Virus record (IMG/VR): IMGVR_UViG_3300027659_000022
Location: 1-64,000 of that record
Length of the DNA stretch: 64,000 nucleotides
Strand: one strand, 5' to 3'
Source of the DNA: a virus
Shown here: positions 52,217 through 61,140 of the stretch, piece after piece
How the letters are laid out: every line of letters begins with the position of its first letter
How positions within the stretch are numbered: the stretch's first letter is position 1
Program-made: the position numbers and the translations under genes
Notes under the pieces: model-generated
Database searches by the model: none
What the model was told of the DNA's origin: nothing
The model's input: the letters and a program-made list of their open reading frames with translations, nothing else

Positions 52217-52972
52217 ATGGATTTCAATCAATTAATGGCACGCATGCGTGAACTGGATCAACCCACAAATGAGGGAGGTTGCGGCATGGATTCGCCAATG
52301 GCACCGCCTATGTCTCCGCCCATGAGCATGACTCCGCCAAAACCAGACACACCACCACCTACAATGAGCATCAATCTAAATGCCCAAGGCATGGACAACA
52401 TCGAGTCATTGATGAAATTAGTGACGAAAGTGAATCCAAGCATGGATAAACCGATGATGCCACCGAGTATCAGTATTGAGCCTATGGACAAACCAGCAGG
52501 CATGCCTCCAATGGGCGGTCTTGGAGACCTAGACCGAGGTCCTTTAAAAATGCTGCCAGATCTAGACGCAGACAACGATGATATGCCAGGCGGTGAAATG
52601 GACAGTGACTATGATGACAGCGGAGATCTAGATGCACATGAAAAAGATCACGCTGATGAAAAACCATTGATCAAAACTCTAGACCGTGATGACGACGGCG
52701 ATCATGACATGGACGATCATGACGCAGAGAAAAAAGAAAAAGATGAAGCGTTCGGCAACAGTGTAGACGATTCCGAACCCGGCTACAAGACTATCGCCGA
52801 TGTGATGAACAAAGGCAACGATCTAAACAGACCAAAGAAAAGCTTCAGCGGCAAACCATATCGCGGTGACAATCCTATGGCAGCTGGAGCATATGAAAGC
52901 AAAGAACAACTACGTGCCGGCATACGTGCAGAACTCATGCAACGTTTGGCAGAAGCTAAAGGAGCGAAATAA
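52217..52972 (+). CDS. Met/Pro-rich, Asp-rich low-complexity structural protein
   Basis: A 251-aa protein with three regions: Met/Pro-rich residues 20-60 ('MAPPMSPPMSMTPPKPDTPP'), an Asp-rich central part containing EF-hand-like DxDxDG loops ('DRDDDGDHDMDDHDAEKKEK'), and a basic helical C-terminus ('EQLRAGIRAELMQRLAEAKG'). It may bind divalent cations; no family was recognised. It is followed by a TAATG overlap. Confidence 0.55.
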   Translation: MDFNQLMARMRELDQPTNEGGCGMDSPMAPPMSPPMSMTPPKPDTPPPTMSINLNAQGMDNIESLMKLVTKVNPSMDKPMMPPSISIEPMDKPAGMPPMGGLGDLDRGPLKMLPDLDADNDDMPGGEMDSDYDDSGDLDAHEKDHADEKPLIKTLDRDDDGDHDMDDHDAEKKEKDEAFGNSVDDSEPGYKTIADVMNKGNDLNRPKKSFSGKPYRGDNPMAAGAYESKEQLRAGIRAELMQRLAEAKGAK

Positions 52973-53673
52973 TGGCATCAGGATTCCAACAAAACACAGA
53001 TCAACTTACACCGGGGTTATATCGTGTGGTAATTGATCTCACAGGTTATTCAACCACAGCAGCTAATGAAGATGCAGGTGGCGTTGAAACCAGAGACAAC
53101 AGTGCGTTCGCCACACAGGTCACTACCACAGCAATTGGCCGACGCAGAGCCAGAGGCAATCTACGCTGGCAAGGAATTTTAGAAAATCTAGGCCGAGGTG
53201 GCGATTTTAGGATCTTAGACATAGAAGAACTAGAAGCTACAGGTCCAAGCGTGTTAGACAATGCAGACGACACCACTACTACACTTACCTTTACCGTGCA
53301 GTATGACAGAGATGCCTTTGTGTTGGGCAACGTACAAAACTTCCTGATCGCCGAAGGCAGAGTTAGCGGTGGTGTGGCTAAGAATTCAGATCACGAAACA
53401 CTGGCCTCAGCAACTACCTGTTCAACTACTGCATTAGCCATAGAGGAGCTTGTGGTAAGAGGCATTACCAAAGGCTATCAGGACTACGTGACCGATGTCA
53501 GCACAGCAGTGACCAGCACGGATATATTCAAAAGAAGTTATCGTGTATTTGATGGCACTAATGCCATTGAGAATCAAGAAGTTCTCACGGTGAAAGCACC
53601 AATCACACCAAAAGCAGCTCACACAGATGTCACTGTTACTAATATTGACGGTACCACTCTGCCAACTACATAA
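52972..53673 (+). CDS. Beta-rich structural protein before gp17
   Basis: A 233-aa Thr/Val/Asp-rich protein: 'GLYRVVIDLTGYSTTAANED', 'RRRARGNLRWQGILENLGRG', 'TTTLTFTVQYDRDAFVLGNV', 'VVRGITKGYQDYVTDVSTAV'. No enzymatic motif is visible. A virion protein is inferred. It starts at a TAATG overlap with GGAG upstream and ends just before a terminator. Confidence 0.55.
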   Translation: MASGFQQNTDQLTPGLYRVVIDLTGYSTTAANEDAGGVETRDNSAFATQVTTTAIGRRRARGNLRWQGILENLGRGGDFRILDIEELEATGPSVLDNADDTTTTLTFTVQYDRDAFVLGNVQNFLIAEGRVSGGVAKNSDHETLASATTCSTTALAIEELVVRGITKGYQDYVTDVSTAVTSTDIFKRSYRVFDGTNAIENQEVLTVKAPITPKAAHTDVTVTNIDGTTLPTT

Positions 53674-53687
53674 ATCCAGCACACACC

Positions 53688-53717
53688 CAAATAGGCTCTA
53701 CGGAGCCTATTTTTTTC
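53688..53717 (+). terminator. Rho-independent terminator before gp17
   Basis: Stem ATAGGCTC / GAGCCTAT (extendable by A-T pairs) with TACG loop and seven T residues. A leaderless promoter core for gp17 follows at 53720. Confidence 0.9.
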
Positions 53718-53719
53718 AG

Positions 53720-53725
53720 TAAATA
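53720..53725 (+). promoter_or_regulatory. TAAATA late-promoter core, leaderless geometry
   Basis: TAAATA, 5 nt (AACAT), ATG at 53731; no Shine-Dalgarno. Confidence 0.65.
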
Positions 53726-53730
53726 AACAT

Positions 53731-55317
53731 ATGGGAAAATCACTAGACGGCGTACTGATTAAAAAGGCTCATGCTCAGACCAAATACACAATGGATGAGG
53801 TCAAGCATCTTGAAGCCTGCTTGGATCCTGTCACAGGACCTTTGTATTTCTGCACTAACTTTTTAAAGATACAGCATCCAACTCGTGGCGCTATCAATTT
53901 TGAACCCTACGAATATCAAGAAAGATTGATAAAAAGCATACACACTAATAGGCAGTGTATAGCCATGCTGCCTCGCCAGATGGGCAAGACCACCTGTGCT
54001 ACTGGTTATCTGCTTTGGTACACCATGTTCATACCTGACTGTCAGGTGTTGATAGCTGCCCACAAGTATGAAGGTGCCAAAGACATCATGGACAGATATA
54101 GATTTGGTTATGAAAATCTTCCAGACTTTATTCGTGCAGGAGTTTATTCATACAACAGAAACACCATTGAATATGACAACGGTGCTAGGATACAGGCCAC
54201 AACTACAACAGAAAACACTGGTCGTGGTAAATCTCTTTCATTGATCTACTGCGATGAGTTTGCGTTTGTGCAGCCGCCAGAAAAAGCCAAAGAGTTTTGG
54301 ACAGCTTTGAGTCCCACACTAGCCACTGGTGGTAAGTGTATAATCACATCCACACCAAACTCAGACGAAGATCAGTTTGCGTTGATATGGGCCGAGGCCA
54401 ACAAGCGTTTTGACGAATTTGGCAACGAAGCCGAAGTAGGACAGAACGGATTTGCTTCATACACAGCTCATTGGTCAGAGCATCCAGATCGAGATGACGC
54501 ATGGGCCAACGTGGAAAGATCTAAAATTGGTGAAGAACGTTTTCGTCGTGAGTTTGAATGTGAATTCTTGATCTTTGATGAAACGCTGATCAACTCTGTG
54601 AAACTGGTCGAGTTAGCAGGCTCAGATCCCACAATGACCATGGGACAAACACGCTGGTACAAAGACATAGATCCCAAGGCCACCTATCTAGTGGCTCTAG
54701 ATCCCAGCCTAGGCACAGGCGGAGACTATGGTGCCATACAGGTCTATGAAATGCCTACAATGACCCAGGTAGCAGAATGGCATCACAACCAAACTCCAGT
54801 GCAGCAGCAGGTCAAACACATGCGAGAAATACTGAGATACATACACGATCGTGGAGAAGAACAGGGCGGTGTACCACAGATCTATTATTCAGTGGAAAAC
54901 AACAGCCTCGGTGAAGCTGCGCTGATAGTGATCAACGACATAGGCGAAGAAAACTTCTACGGCCTGTTTCTCTCAGAACCCATACGCAAAGGACACATAC
55001 GCAAGTTCCGAAAAGGATTCAACACCACGCACCGTTCAAAGATCACTGCCTGCAGCCAACTGAAAAATCTCATTGAAACTAATAAAATGAGCCTTAAATC
55101 AAAACCCTTGATTTCAGAACTCAAGACTTTTGTAGCCACTGGATTGGGTTTCAAGGCCAAAAGCGGTGAGCATGACGACCTAGTATCCAGCACACTGTTA
55201 ATCATACGTATGGCCGATGTACTGGCCGATTGGGATCCGCAGATCTACGATAAAATGACTGAAAAAGTCTCCGAAGAATCTATGCCTATGCCGATCTTTG
55301 TTAGCATGGGCCTTTGA
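53731..55317 (+). CDS. 17: Terminase large subunit (T4 gp17)
   Basis: A 528-aa DNA-packaging motor. Walker A is PRQMGKTT (residues 81-88), Walker B LIYCDEFAF (Asp175/Glu176), coupling motif TSTPN (207-210). The nuclease domain has Asp324 in VALDPSLGTGGDYGAI, Glu389 in YSVENNSLGE and Asp482/Asp483 in SGEHDDLVSS, matching T4 Asp401/Glu458/Asp542. T4 gp17 is 610 aa; the N-terminal tail is shorter here. It is transcribed from a leaderless-type promoter after a terminator, separate from gp16. Confidence 0.95.
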   Translation: MGKSLDGVLIKKAHAQTKYTMDEVKHLEACLDPVTGPLYFCTNFLKIQHPTRGAINFEPYEYQERLIKSIHTNRQCIAMLPRQMGKTTCATGYLLWYTMFIPDCQVLIAAHKYEGAKDIMDRYRFGYENLPDFIRAGVYSYNRNTIEYDNGARIQATTTTENTGRGKSLSLIYCDEFAFVQPPEKAKEFWTALSPTLATGGKCIITSTPNSDEDQFALIWAEANKRFDEFGNEAEVGQNGFASYTAHWSEHPDRDDAWANVERSKIGEERFRREFECEFLIFDETLINSVKLVELAGSDPTMTMGQTRWYKDIDPKATYLVALDPSLGTGGDYGAIQVYEMPTMTQVAEWHHNQTPVQQQVKHMREILRYIHDRGEEQGGVPQIYYSVENNSLGEAALIVINDIGEENFYGLFLSEPIRKGHIRKFRKGFNTTHRSKITACSQLKNLIETNKMSLKSKPLISELKTFVATGLGFKAKSGEHDDLVSSTLLIIRMADVLADWDPQIYDKMTEKVSEESMPMPIFVSMGL

Positions 55318-55323
55318 TAAATA
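55318..55323 (+). promoter_or_regulatory. TAAATA late-promoter core, leaderless geometry
   Basis: Directly follows the gp17 stop codon (TGA-TAAATA); 5 nt (TACTT) then ATG at 55329, no Shine-Dalgarno. Confidence 0.65.
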
Positions 55324-55328
55324 TACTT

Positions 55329-57197
55329 ATGGACGCAAGAAATAACATAGCAACAGATTTATTCTACAAGGTACGTAGTCGGTTTTCTGGCCTTAAATTA
55401 GGTGCGGAAACCGGGGAAATAACCATCAATCCTGAAGAAGCTCGATTCTTTGATTTTGACTACATGGAAGGAAAGACTCCCATAGGACATGTCAGTATCA
55501 GTCTTGCAGAACCCAACTCGATGAAGGTATATTTCAGTCATGGTATTTCTGAAGGCATGGATGAAAAACAAAAGGTCAATTGGTACGGTTTCCTCAAAGA
55601 GCTGCGCCAATTCGCTAAACGTAGACTACTGAGTTTCGACACCAGAGACATAGCCAAAGACAATCTAGATCGCAGGGACTACGAATTTCTAGTGCAAAAC
55701 TCACAGCCCAAGCAGACCAAGCAGGACACTATACAAAAACCAGTCGGAGAAAGTATGATGGCAGAAAGCAATATGTATGGTAGTAGAACCATGAGCTACC
55801 AAAAATTAATGGACACTAGATTGATTATCAAACACAACCAAGCGGTCATGGATGAGAATCAGCCAGGTGCAAGAACACGCCACATAGGTGCGTTGTTCGT
55901 GGAAAACCAAGACGGTGAAAGATTCAAATATCCTTTCATCCATCTAGCAGGTGCTAGAGCCATGCAGAGACATGTGGCCAACGGTGGCGTTCCCTATGAT
56001 GATCTAGGCAAGAGCATAATTGGCATGAGCGAAGAAATCGCACAGTTAAAGAGTTTTGGTAATTATGTTGTACGTAACGATCTTATGAACTCAGATACAA
56101 ATTCAGTAGTAGAAAGATCAACCACTTACCTAAATCAATTGCGCGAGCAGATCAAGGCACTGAGCAAACAGAGCCATTACGAAGCATACAAAGAAAACTT
56201 TCAGGCCTATGACAGTGAAGAAATTCCACAGGACGTGGTAGAAGATTTCAAAGAAAAATTCACTGTAAAATCATTCAAAGAAGATATCGCATCAGTGTTT
56301 CCTGTGTTGTACAGACTGATGAAAGAAGGAAACACCATAGGCTACGACGACATAGTCGCAATGACACAGGAAGAAATAGCCAACGAAGATCTAGAAGTCA
56401 GTGAAGACGCCTATGATCCATTTGATCAATTTGAATCATGGGTGATGGCACTGGGTGAAGAATCCGCTATCACCTCAGAAGATCCAGAAGCACAGGCCAC
56501 TGCCGTCCAGAGCCTACAAGAACTAGTAGGACAGCATTTCCCCGCAGGCGTAGATGGCACTAATGCCATAGAAAGCCTCAAAGGCATCATAGAAGATCCA
56601 GAACTATACAAACGCATCAAAGCACAGGCCGCCGAAGACGCAGACTCATGCGTGAGACCATTGGTCAAAGAATGGTTAGAATTAAATGCTCCAGAAACTC
56701 TAGAGCAATTAGATTTTGGTGATATGGTCGATGAGCCGGAAGCAGCCCAAGGAGGTGACCAAACTGCCCCGGAAGGAGAACCAGTAGCAGTTGATCCAGC
56801 CGCAGCCGAAGTTCCTGTGCAACAACCAGTTCCGCAGGAAGCTATAGATCCTGACAATCCCAGAGATTATGAGAGACCTGCGATTGATAGAAAGAAATCT
56901 GGTCAAGCACCATTAACAATGAAAGACGTCAAAGACAAAGATGAAAAATCAGAACGTGATCGCAAAGAACGCTCAGGCATAAAAGTTGAAGAACTAGCAG
57001 AATTTATTACATCATTCTATGACAGGCAGTCAGGTACGTTCCCTAAAGGACCTGAAGGTGTAGTGATAATGGTAGGCAAAAAGTTTGGCGAACAGGCAGA
57101 ACAAGTTGCTCGAAAGTTTGTAGAGCGCATGGCCCCACAACAGCAAGATCCACAGATTTCAGAATTGGCTCGTATCAGAGAACTAGCAGGCTATTAA
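55329..57197 (+). CDS. Large conserved virion-associated protein, unknown
   Basis: A 622-aa protein. N-terminal alpha/beta region ('LFYKVRSRFSGLKLGAETGE', 'GHVSISLAEPNSMKVYFSHG', 'WYGFLKELRQFAKRRLLSFD') resembles an unnamed family common in marine T4-like phages. The middle is helical and acidic ('EYLNQLREQIKALS'-like), and a Pro/Ala/Glu linker (about residues 490-545) precedes a basic helical C-terminus ending ARIRELAGY. The TTG-initiated longer form was rejected in favour of ATG 55329, set by the late promoter. It may be a prohead or portal-associated protein; no enzyme motif. Confidence 0.6.
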   Translation: MDARNNIATDLFYKVRSRFSGLKLGAETGEITINPEEARFFDFDYMEGKTPIGHVSISLAEPNSMKVYFSHGISEGMDEKQKVNWYGFLKELRQFAKRRLLSFDTRDIAKDNLDRRDYEFLVQNSQPKQTKQDTIQKPVGESMMAESNMYGSRTMSYQKLMDTRLIIKHNQAVMDENQPGARTRHIGALFVENQDGERFKYPFIHLAGARAMQRHVANGGVPYDDLGKSIIGMSEEIAQLKSFGNYVVRNDLMNSDTNSVVERSTTYLNQLREQIKALSKQSHYEAYKENFQAYDSEEIPQDVVEDFKEKFTVKSFKEDIASVFPVLYRLMKEGNTIGYDDIVAMTQEEIANEDLEVSEDAYDPFDQFESWVMALGEESAITSEDPEAQATAVQSLQELVGQHFPAGVDGTNAIESLKGIIEDPELYKRIKAQAAEDADSCVRPLVKEWLELNAPETLEQLDFGDMVDEPEAAQGGDQTAPEGEPVAVDPAAAEVPVQQPVPQEAIDPDNPRDYERPAIDRKKSGQAPLTMKDVKDKDEKSERDRKERSGIKVEELAEFITSFYDRQSGTFPKGPEGVVIMVGKKFGEQAEQVARKFVERMAPQQQDPQISELARIRELAGY

Positions 57198-57218
57198 AAG
57201 TTTCGTCGCAGTTAGATC

Positions 57219-57242
57219 GGGCACTTCGGTGCCCTTTCTTTT
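57219..57242 (+). terminator. Rho-independent terminator
   Basis: Stem GGGCAC / GTGCCC with TTCG tetraloop followed by TTTCTTTT. It separates the late virion block from the replication genes. The rest of the 163-nt gap holds the gp32 promoter region. Confidence 0.88.
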
Positions 57243-57275
57243 GGCAAAACAAAATCAAAAAAACGCAGATAATCA

Positions 57276-57304
57276 TTGACCTTGATAAATAAAAAGCGCA
57301 TAAT
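57276..57304 (+). promoter_or_regulatory. Sigma70-type promoter of gp32 with nested late core
   Basis: TTGACC (57276-57281), 17-nt spacer, CATAAT (57299-57304); each box matches consensus in 5 of 6. A TAAATA late core lies inside the spacer at 57286-57291, so early and late start sites would be about 14 nt apart. A leader of about 50-60 nt with strong AGGAGG precedes the ATG at 57361. Confidence 0.8.
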
Positions 57305-57360
57305 AAAACATGTGCATAAGGCATATAAACATTTTAGGCATAACATAGGAGGCATTTAAA

Positions 57361-58338
57361 ATGGCATCACTCGCAGAAATCCGTGCTAAACTTCAAGAAG
57401 CACAATCAAAGTCCACAGGACAATCCACCGGCGGTGGAGACAACGCAATTTACCCACACTGGAACATGCAAGAAGGCAAGGAAGCGGTTATCCGTTTGCT
57501 ACCTGATGGCAATCCCAACAACACATTTTTCTGGGTAGAACGTGCGATGATCAAACTGCCATTCGCTGGCATCAAAGGTGAGACTGATAGTCGTCCAGTT
57601 CAAGTGCAGGTTCCATGCGTGGAAATGTACAACGACGGCACAGCTTGTCCGATCCTCGCAGAAGTGCGTGGTTGGTTCAAAGACAAAAGTCTTGAAGAAA
57701 TGGGTCGTAAGTATTGGAAAAAGCGTTCATACATTTTCCAAGGCTTTGTAGTTGAAGATCCAATTGGTGAAGACAAGACGCCAGAAAATCCTATCCGTAG
57801 ATTTATCATTGGTCCTCAGATCTATAATATCATCCGCTCGGCATTGATGGATCCAGAACTAGATGAACTGCCAACAGACTTCCTGAAAGGTCTAGACTTC
57901 CGTATCGCTAAAACATCCAAAGGCGGATTCGCTGACTACTCAACATCTAAGTGGAGCCGCAGAGAACGTGCTTTGAGCGATGTTGAAAAAGCAGCCATTG
58001 ACACTCACGGACTGTTTGATCTCAGCGGGTTCCTTCCTAAGAAGCCTACAGATGTTGAGCTTAAAGTGATGAAAGAAATGTTTGAAGCGTCAGTGGATGG
58101 CGAAGCATATGACATGGATCGCTGGGGACAGTATTTCAAACCAGCAGGTATGGGACAGGCCACTGGTGATCCTAACAAAGCATCTGCTCGTGCAGCCCCA
58201 GTTGATGAAGATGCAGATGACACACCCGCTCCTGTAGTCAAACCTGTAAGTGCTCCTGCAGCACCAGCGGCTGCCGCTGAAGGTGCTAGTCGTGCGCAAG
58301 ATATCCTTGCAATGATTCGCAATCGTCAAAAGCAGTAA
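57361..58338 (+). CDS. 32: Single-stranded DNA-binding protein (T4 gp32)
   Basis: A 325-aa helix-destabilising protein. 'MASLAEIRAKLQEAQSKS' is the N-terminal cooperativity segment; 'WNMQEGKEAVIRLLPDGNPN', 'FFWVERAMIKLPFAGI', 'CVEMYNDGTACPILAEV' and 'MGRKYWKKRSYIFQGFVVED' form the DNA-binding core. The C-terminal tail is acidic (Ala/Pro/Asp). The T4 zinc site is only partly kept: Cys86 and Cys96 have the spacing of T4 Cys77/Cys87, but the third Cys (T4 Cys90) is Leu99. AGGAGG is 9 nt upstream. Heads the replication/recombination operon. Confidence 0.92.
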   Translation: MASLAEIRAKLQEAQSKSTGQSTGGGDNAIYPHWNMQEGKEAVIRLLPDGNPNNTFFWVERAMIKLPFAGIKGETDSRPVQVQVPCVEMYNDGTACPILAEVRGWFKDKSLEEMGRKYWKKRSYIFQGFVVEDPIGEDKTPENPIRRFIIGPQIYNIIRSALMDPELDELPTDFLKGLDFRIAKTSKGGFADYSTSKWSRRERALSDVEKAAIDTHGLFDLSGFLPKKPTDVELKVMKEMFEASVDGEAYDMDRWGQYFKPAGMGQATGDPNKASARAAPVDEDADDTPAPVVKPVSAPAAPAAAAEGASRAQDILAMIRNRQKQ

Positions 58339-58347
58339 TTAACACGG

Positions 58348-58381
58348 CTCGGGCCAATGAGACGTAGTTCTTATGCCCGAG
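58348..58381 (+). other. Hairpin between gp32 and uvsX
   Basis: CTCGGGC (58348-58354) and GCCCGAG (58375-58381) form a 7-bp GC-rich stem with a 20-nt loop, followed by TTCTTCTCA. It may act as an attenuator, processing site or weak terminator lowering uvsX relative to gp32. Confidence 0.55.
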
Positions 58382-58405
58382 TTCTTCTCATCACAGGATA
58401 ATAAT

Positions 58406-59485
58406 ATGGCAAAAGCATTTGATATTTCTAAATTTAGAAAGTCAATTACTAAGAGCATCGAAGGACTTAGTATTGGCTTCAATGATCCAGTAGACTGGAT
58501 CTCAACCAACAACTTCGCACTGAACTATTTGATCAGTGGAGATTTTTACAAAGGCATTCCCCTGGGCAAGGTCACTGTGTTTGCTGGCGAGTCAGGTGCA
58601 GGCAAGAGTTTTATCTGTGCCGGTAACTTGGTCAAGAACGCACAGGCATCGGGCATATTTCCTATATTGATTGACACAGAAAACGCCTTAGATAAAGATT
58701 GGCTAGAAGCCTTAGGCGTAGACACTTCAGAAGATAAATTGATGAAGTTGAACATGGCCATGATCGATGATGTGGCCAAGACCATCGTGGAGTTCGTAGC
58801 AGAATATAAATCCATGGATGAAGCCACACGTCCTAAGATCTTGTTCGTGATAGACAGTCTTGGAATGTTACTGACTCCCACGGATGTTAATCAGTTTGAA
58901 GCCGGGGATCTCAAAGGTGACATGGGCCGTAAGCCCAAAGCACTTACGGCACTGGTTCGCAACTGTGTGAACATGTTTGGTAGTCTTAATATCGGTTTGG
59001 TGTGTACTAATCATACCTATGCCAGCCAAGACATGTTTGATCCAGATGACAAGATCAGCGGTGGTCAGGGTTTTATCTACGCCAGTTCAATCGTAGTTGC
59101 CATGCGTAAGCTAAAACTCAAAGAAGACGAAGACGGCAACAAGATCTCAGAGGTCAAAGGCATTCGTGCTGCCTGCAAGGTTATGAAAACACGATATGCT
59201 AAACCTTTTGAATCAGTGCAGGTGAAGATTCCTTATGAAACAGGTATGAATCCATATAGTGGACTGGTCGACCTGTTCGAAGCCAAAGGCATGCTCAAGA
59301 AAGAAGGAAACAGCCTAGTCTATACCACTGCCGATGGCGAGATCATCAAACAGTTCCGCAAGGCCTGGGAACGCAATGACAATCTCGGTCTCGACAAGGC
59401 CATGGCAGATGTATCAAAACACGGTGAAAAATCCATTTCTGAGATAACTACTACAGTTGAACCAGACTTGGAGGAAGCCGAATGA
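58406..59485 (+). CDS. uvsX: UvsX RecA-like recombinase
   Basis: A 359-aa RecA-family recombinase for strand exchange and recombination-dependent replication. Walker A GESGAGKS (residues 61-68), Walker B region 'KILFVIDSLGMLLTP', and 'NIGLVCTNHTYASQDMFDPD', 'KISGGQGFIYASSIVVAMRK' as in T4-like UvsX. T4 UvsX is 391 aa. ATG 58406 was chosen with AGGATAATA upstream; an earlier in-frame ATG at 58373 lies in the hairpin. Overlaps the next gene (ATGA). Confidence 0.95.
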   Translation: MAKAFDISKFRKSITKSIEGLSIGFNDPVDWISTNNFALNYLISGDFYKGIPLGKVTVFAGESGAGKSFICAGNLVKNAQASGIFPILIDTENALDKDWLEALGVDTSEDKLMKLNMAMIDDVAKTIVEFVAEYKSMDEATRPKILFVIDSLGMLLTPTDVNQFEAGDLKGDMGRKPKALTALVRNCVNMFGSLNIGLVCTNHTYASQDMFDPDDKISGGQGFIYASSIVVAMRKLKLKEDEDGNKISEVKGIRAACKVMKTRYAKPFESVQVKIPYETGMNPYSGLVDLFEAKGMLKKEGNSLVYTTADGEIIKQFRKAWERNDNLGLDKAMADVSKHGEKSISEITTTVEPDLEEAE

Positions 59486-59709
59486 AAGAAGATTTAATCG
59501 CCGATATATGGAATGTAGTGATTGGTCATATTCCAGAAAAACAACGAGCTGATGTTGCCGCTGATTTTGTTAATACACTATTAGACTACGGTATCAAAGA
59601 CTCTGTGTTAGAATCACTGCAAGGAGTGGATCCTTATTTAGACGATGCTATCGATTACGCAATCGATGGTGAGGAAATCGAAGAAGAATACGAAGACGAC
59701 GAGGAATAA
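59482..59709 (+). CDS. Small acidic protein between uvsX and uvsY
   Basis: A 75-aa protein: 'DIWNVVIGHIPEKQRADVAA', 'DYGIKDSVLESLQGVDPYLD' and an acidic tail 'GEEIEEEYEDDEE'. It starts in the uvsX ATGA overlap and is followed immediately by uvsY, so it belongs to the recombination operon. The acidic tail could mimic DNA or contact gp32/UvsX/UvsY; function is unknown. Confidence 0.7.
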   Translation: MKEDLIADIWNVVIGHIPEKQRADVAADFVNTLLDYGIKDSVLESLQGVDPYLDDAIDYAIDGEEIEEEYEDDEE

Positions 59710-60165
59710 ATGAATTGGTATGATCGAGTTTCCAAGGATATTTCGAATATTCCTGATGCTGTGGCCTATTATGAAGCTGAATTAATTTCAGCAAAACAAG
59801 ATGTCCGTGTAACGGGAAACATCGAGAAAGCCTCTGCGCAGATGCCTGGCATCGTAGAAACTCGGTTCAATCAACTTCAAGAAATTGAAGGTATTCTAGA
59901 ATATCTCAATATCGAACTTCGAAGACTGCGTAGTCAACACTTTCGTAAATATCTCGAAAACTATCAACGTCAGCTCAGTTCCAGAGACTGTGAAAAGTTT
60001 GTGGAAGGTGAAGCTGATGTTGTAGATTTTGAAAAGATCATCAATGACTTTGCTCTGCTACGTAACAAATGGCTAGGCATTATCAAAGCCTTAGACATCA
60101 AGCAATGGCAGTTGAGTAATATCGTCAAACTTAGAACTGCAGGACTAGAAGACGCTACTCTATGA
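59710..60165 (+). CDS. uvsY: UvsY recombination mediator
   Basis: A 151-aa protein. 'ASAQMPGIVETRFNQLQEIE', 'GILEYLNIELRRLRSQHFRK', 'YQRQLSSRDCEKFVEGEADV', 'LLRNKWLGIIKALDIKQWQL' match the T4 UvsY plan, including 'L(T/S)SRD-x3-(F/Y)V-x-G' and 'L-x-RNK-x-LGI(V/I)K'. T4 UvsY is 137 aa. It loads UvsX onto gp32-coated ssDNA. Starts directly after the preceding stop; overlaps the epimerase (ATGA). Confidence 0.9.
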   Translation: MNWYDRVSKDISNIPDAVAYYEAELISAKQDVRVTGNIEKASAQMPGIVETRFNQLQEIEGILEYLNIELRRLRSQHFRKYLENYQRQLSSRDCEKFVEGEADVVDFEKIINDFALLRNKWLGIIKALDIKQWQLSNIVKLRTAGLEDATL

Positions 60166-61130
60166 CAATTTTAGTAACTGGTGGCCTAGGATTAATAGGG
60201 CACCATGTAGTTAAGAAATTAGAAGATCTCGGTGAACAAGTGGTAATCACTGACACCCGAACCAACTACGGTATTATACCTCAGGCCGAAATCGATTATC
60301 TAATTTCTCAGAGATTAAAATCAATCACGACCGATAAAATACATCGCATTGACATCAGCGAACGAGATAGTGTAGAATGGTTGTTCAGGCACTACCGACC
60401 TTCAGCAGTGGTACATCTAGCATCATTTCCCCGGCAAAAAGTAGTTAATGCTGATCCTGCGCAAGGCGCTAAAGTCATGAGCGAAGGACTACTGAACCTA
60501 TTAGAGGCCAGTGTGAAATATCAATGTCCGAGATTCCTGTATGCCAGTTCTAGCATGGTCTATGGTGATTTCAAAGATTATGTCAAAGAAGATGCTGTTT
60601 GCCGTCCACAAGGTCAGTATGGTATAATGAAATTAGCAGGCGAGTGGTTAGTACGAGATTATCAACGTAAAGGAATCGAGCATACTATTTTTAGACCCAG
60701 TGCGGTGTATGGTCCATTAGATGTTGAGGACCGCGTGATTTCAAAGTTTCTGCTCACTGCCATGAGAGGCGGTGTATTAAAGGTAAACGGGATCCACGAA
60801 ACTCTAGATTTCACCTATGTGGACGATGCAGCCCAGGGCATGGTAAAGGCACTGCTGAGTAAAAACACCAAAAACAAAACATACAATATAACCAAAAGCC
60901 ACAGTAAAACTTTGTATGCAGCCGCACAATTGGCCGTGGAGTTAGTTGGCAATGGCAGCATAGCCATCGGTGATAAAGATCAAGATTTTCCTAGTCGAGG
61001 TGCCTTAGACATTTCTGCTGCACGTCAAGATTTCGGATTTGATCCGAAGATAGATATAGAGGAAGGTTTCGAACGTTATTATCATTGGTTGAAAAATTCT
61101 TCGTACTATCAAGCCAATCTTTTAGATTAG
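60162..61130 (+). CDS. NAD-dependent sugar epimerase/dehydratase
   Basis: A 322-aa extended SDR enzyme. Rossmann 'ILVTGGLGLIGHHVVKKL' (GGLGLIG at residues 7-13), 'SAVVHLASFP' , Ser129-131 in 'FLYASSSMVYGD', catalytic Tyr153/Lys157 in QYGIMK, and 'FRPSAVYGP'. These features define nucleotide-sugar epimerases/dehydratases (UDP-glucose epimerase type). The exact nucleotide sugar is unknown. It overlaps uvsY and begins the sugar cluster. Confidence 0.9.
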   Translation: MTILVTGGLGLIGHHVVKKLEDLGEQVVITDTRTNYGIIPQAEIDYLISQRLKSITTDKIHRIDISERDSVEWLFRHYRPSAVVHLASFPRQKVVNADPAQGAKVMSEGLLNLLEASVKYQCPRFLYASSSMVYGDFKDYVKEDAVCRPQGQYGIMKLAGEWLVRDYQRKGIEHTIFRPSAVYGPLDVEDRVISKFLLTAMRGGVLKVNGIHETLDFTYVDDAAQGMVKALLSKNTKNKTYNITKSHSKTLYAAAQLAVELVGNGSIAIGDKDQDFPSRGALDISAARQDFGFDPKIDIEEGFERYYHWLKNSSYYQANLLD

Positions 61131-61140
61131 TCATTATATG

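Noticed and set aside
57198-57360. Possible tRNA or small RNA in the 163-nt gap before gp32
   Set aside because: No cloverleaf or CCA-like end; the gap is explained by a terminator, promoter and leader.
58373-58405. Earlier ATG for UvsX adding MPEFFSSQDNN
   Set aside because: It lies in the stem of the gp32-uvsX hairpin and lacks a ribosome site; ATG 58406 has AGGA and begins the conserved region.
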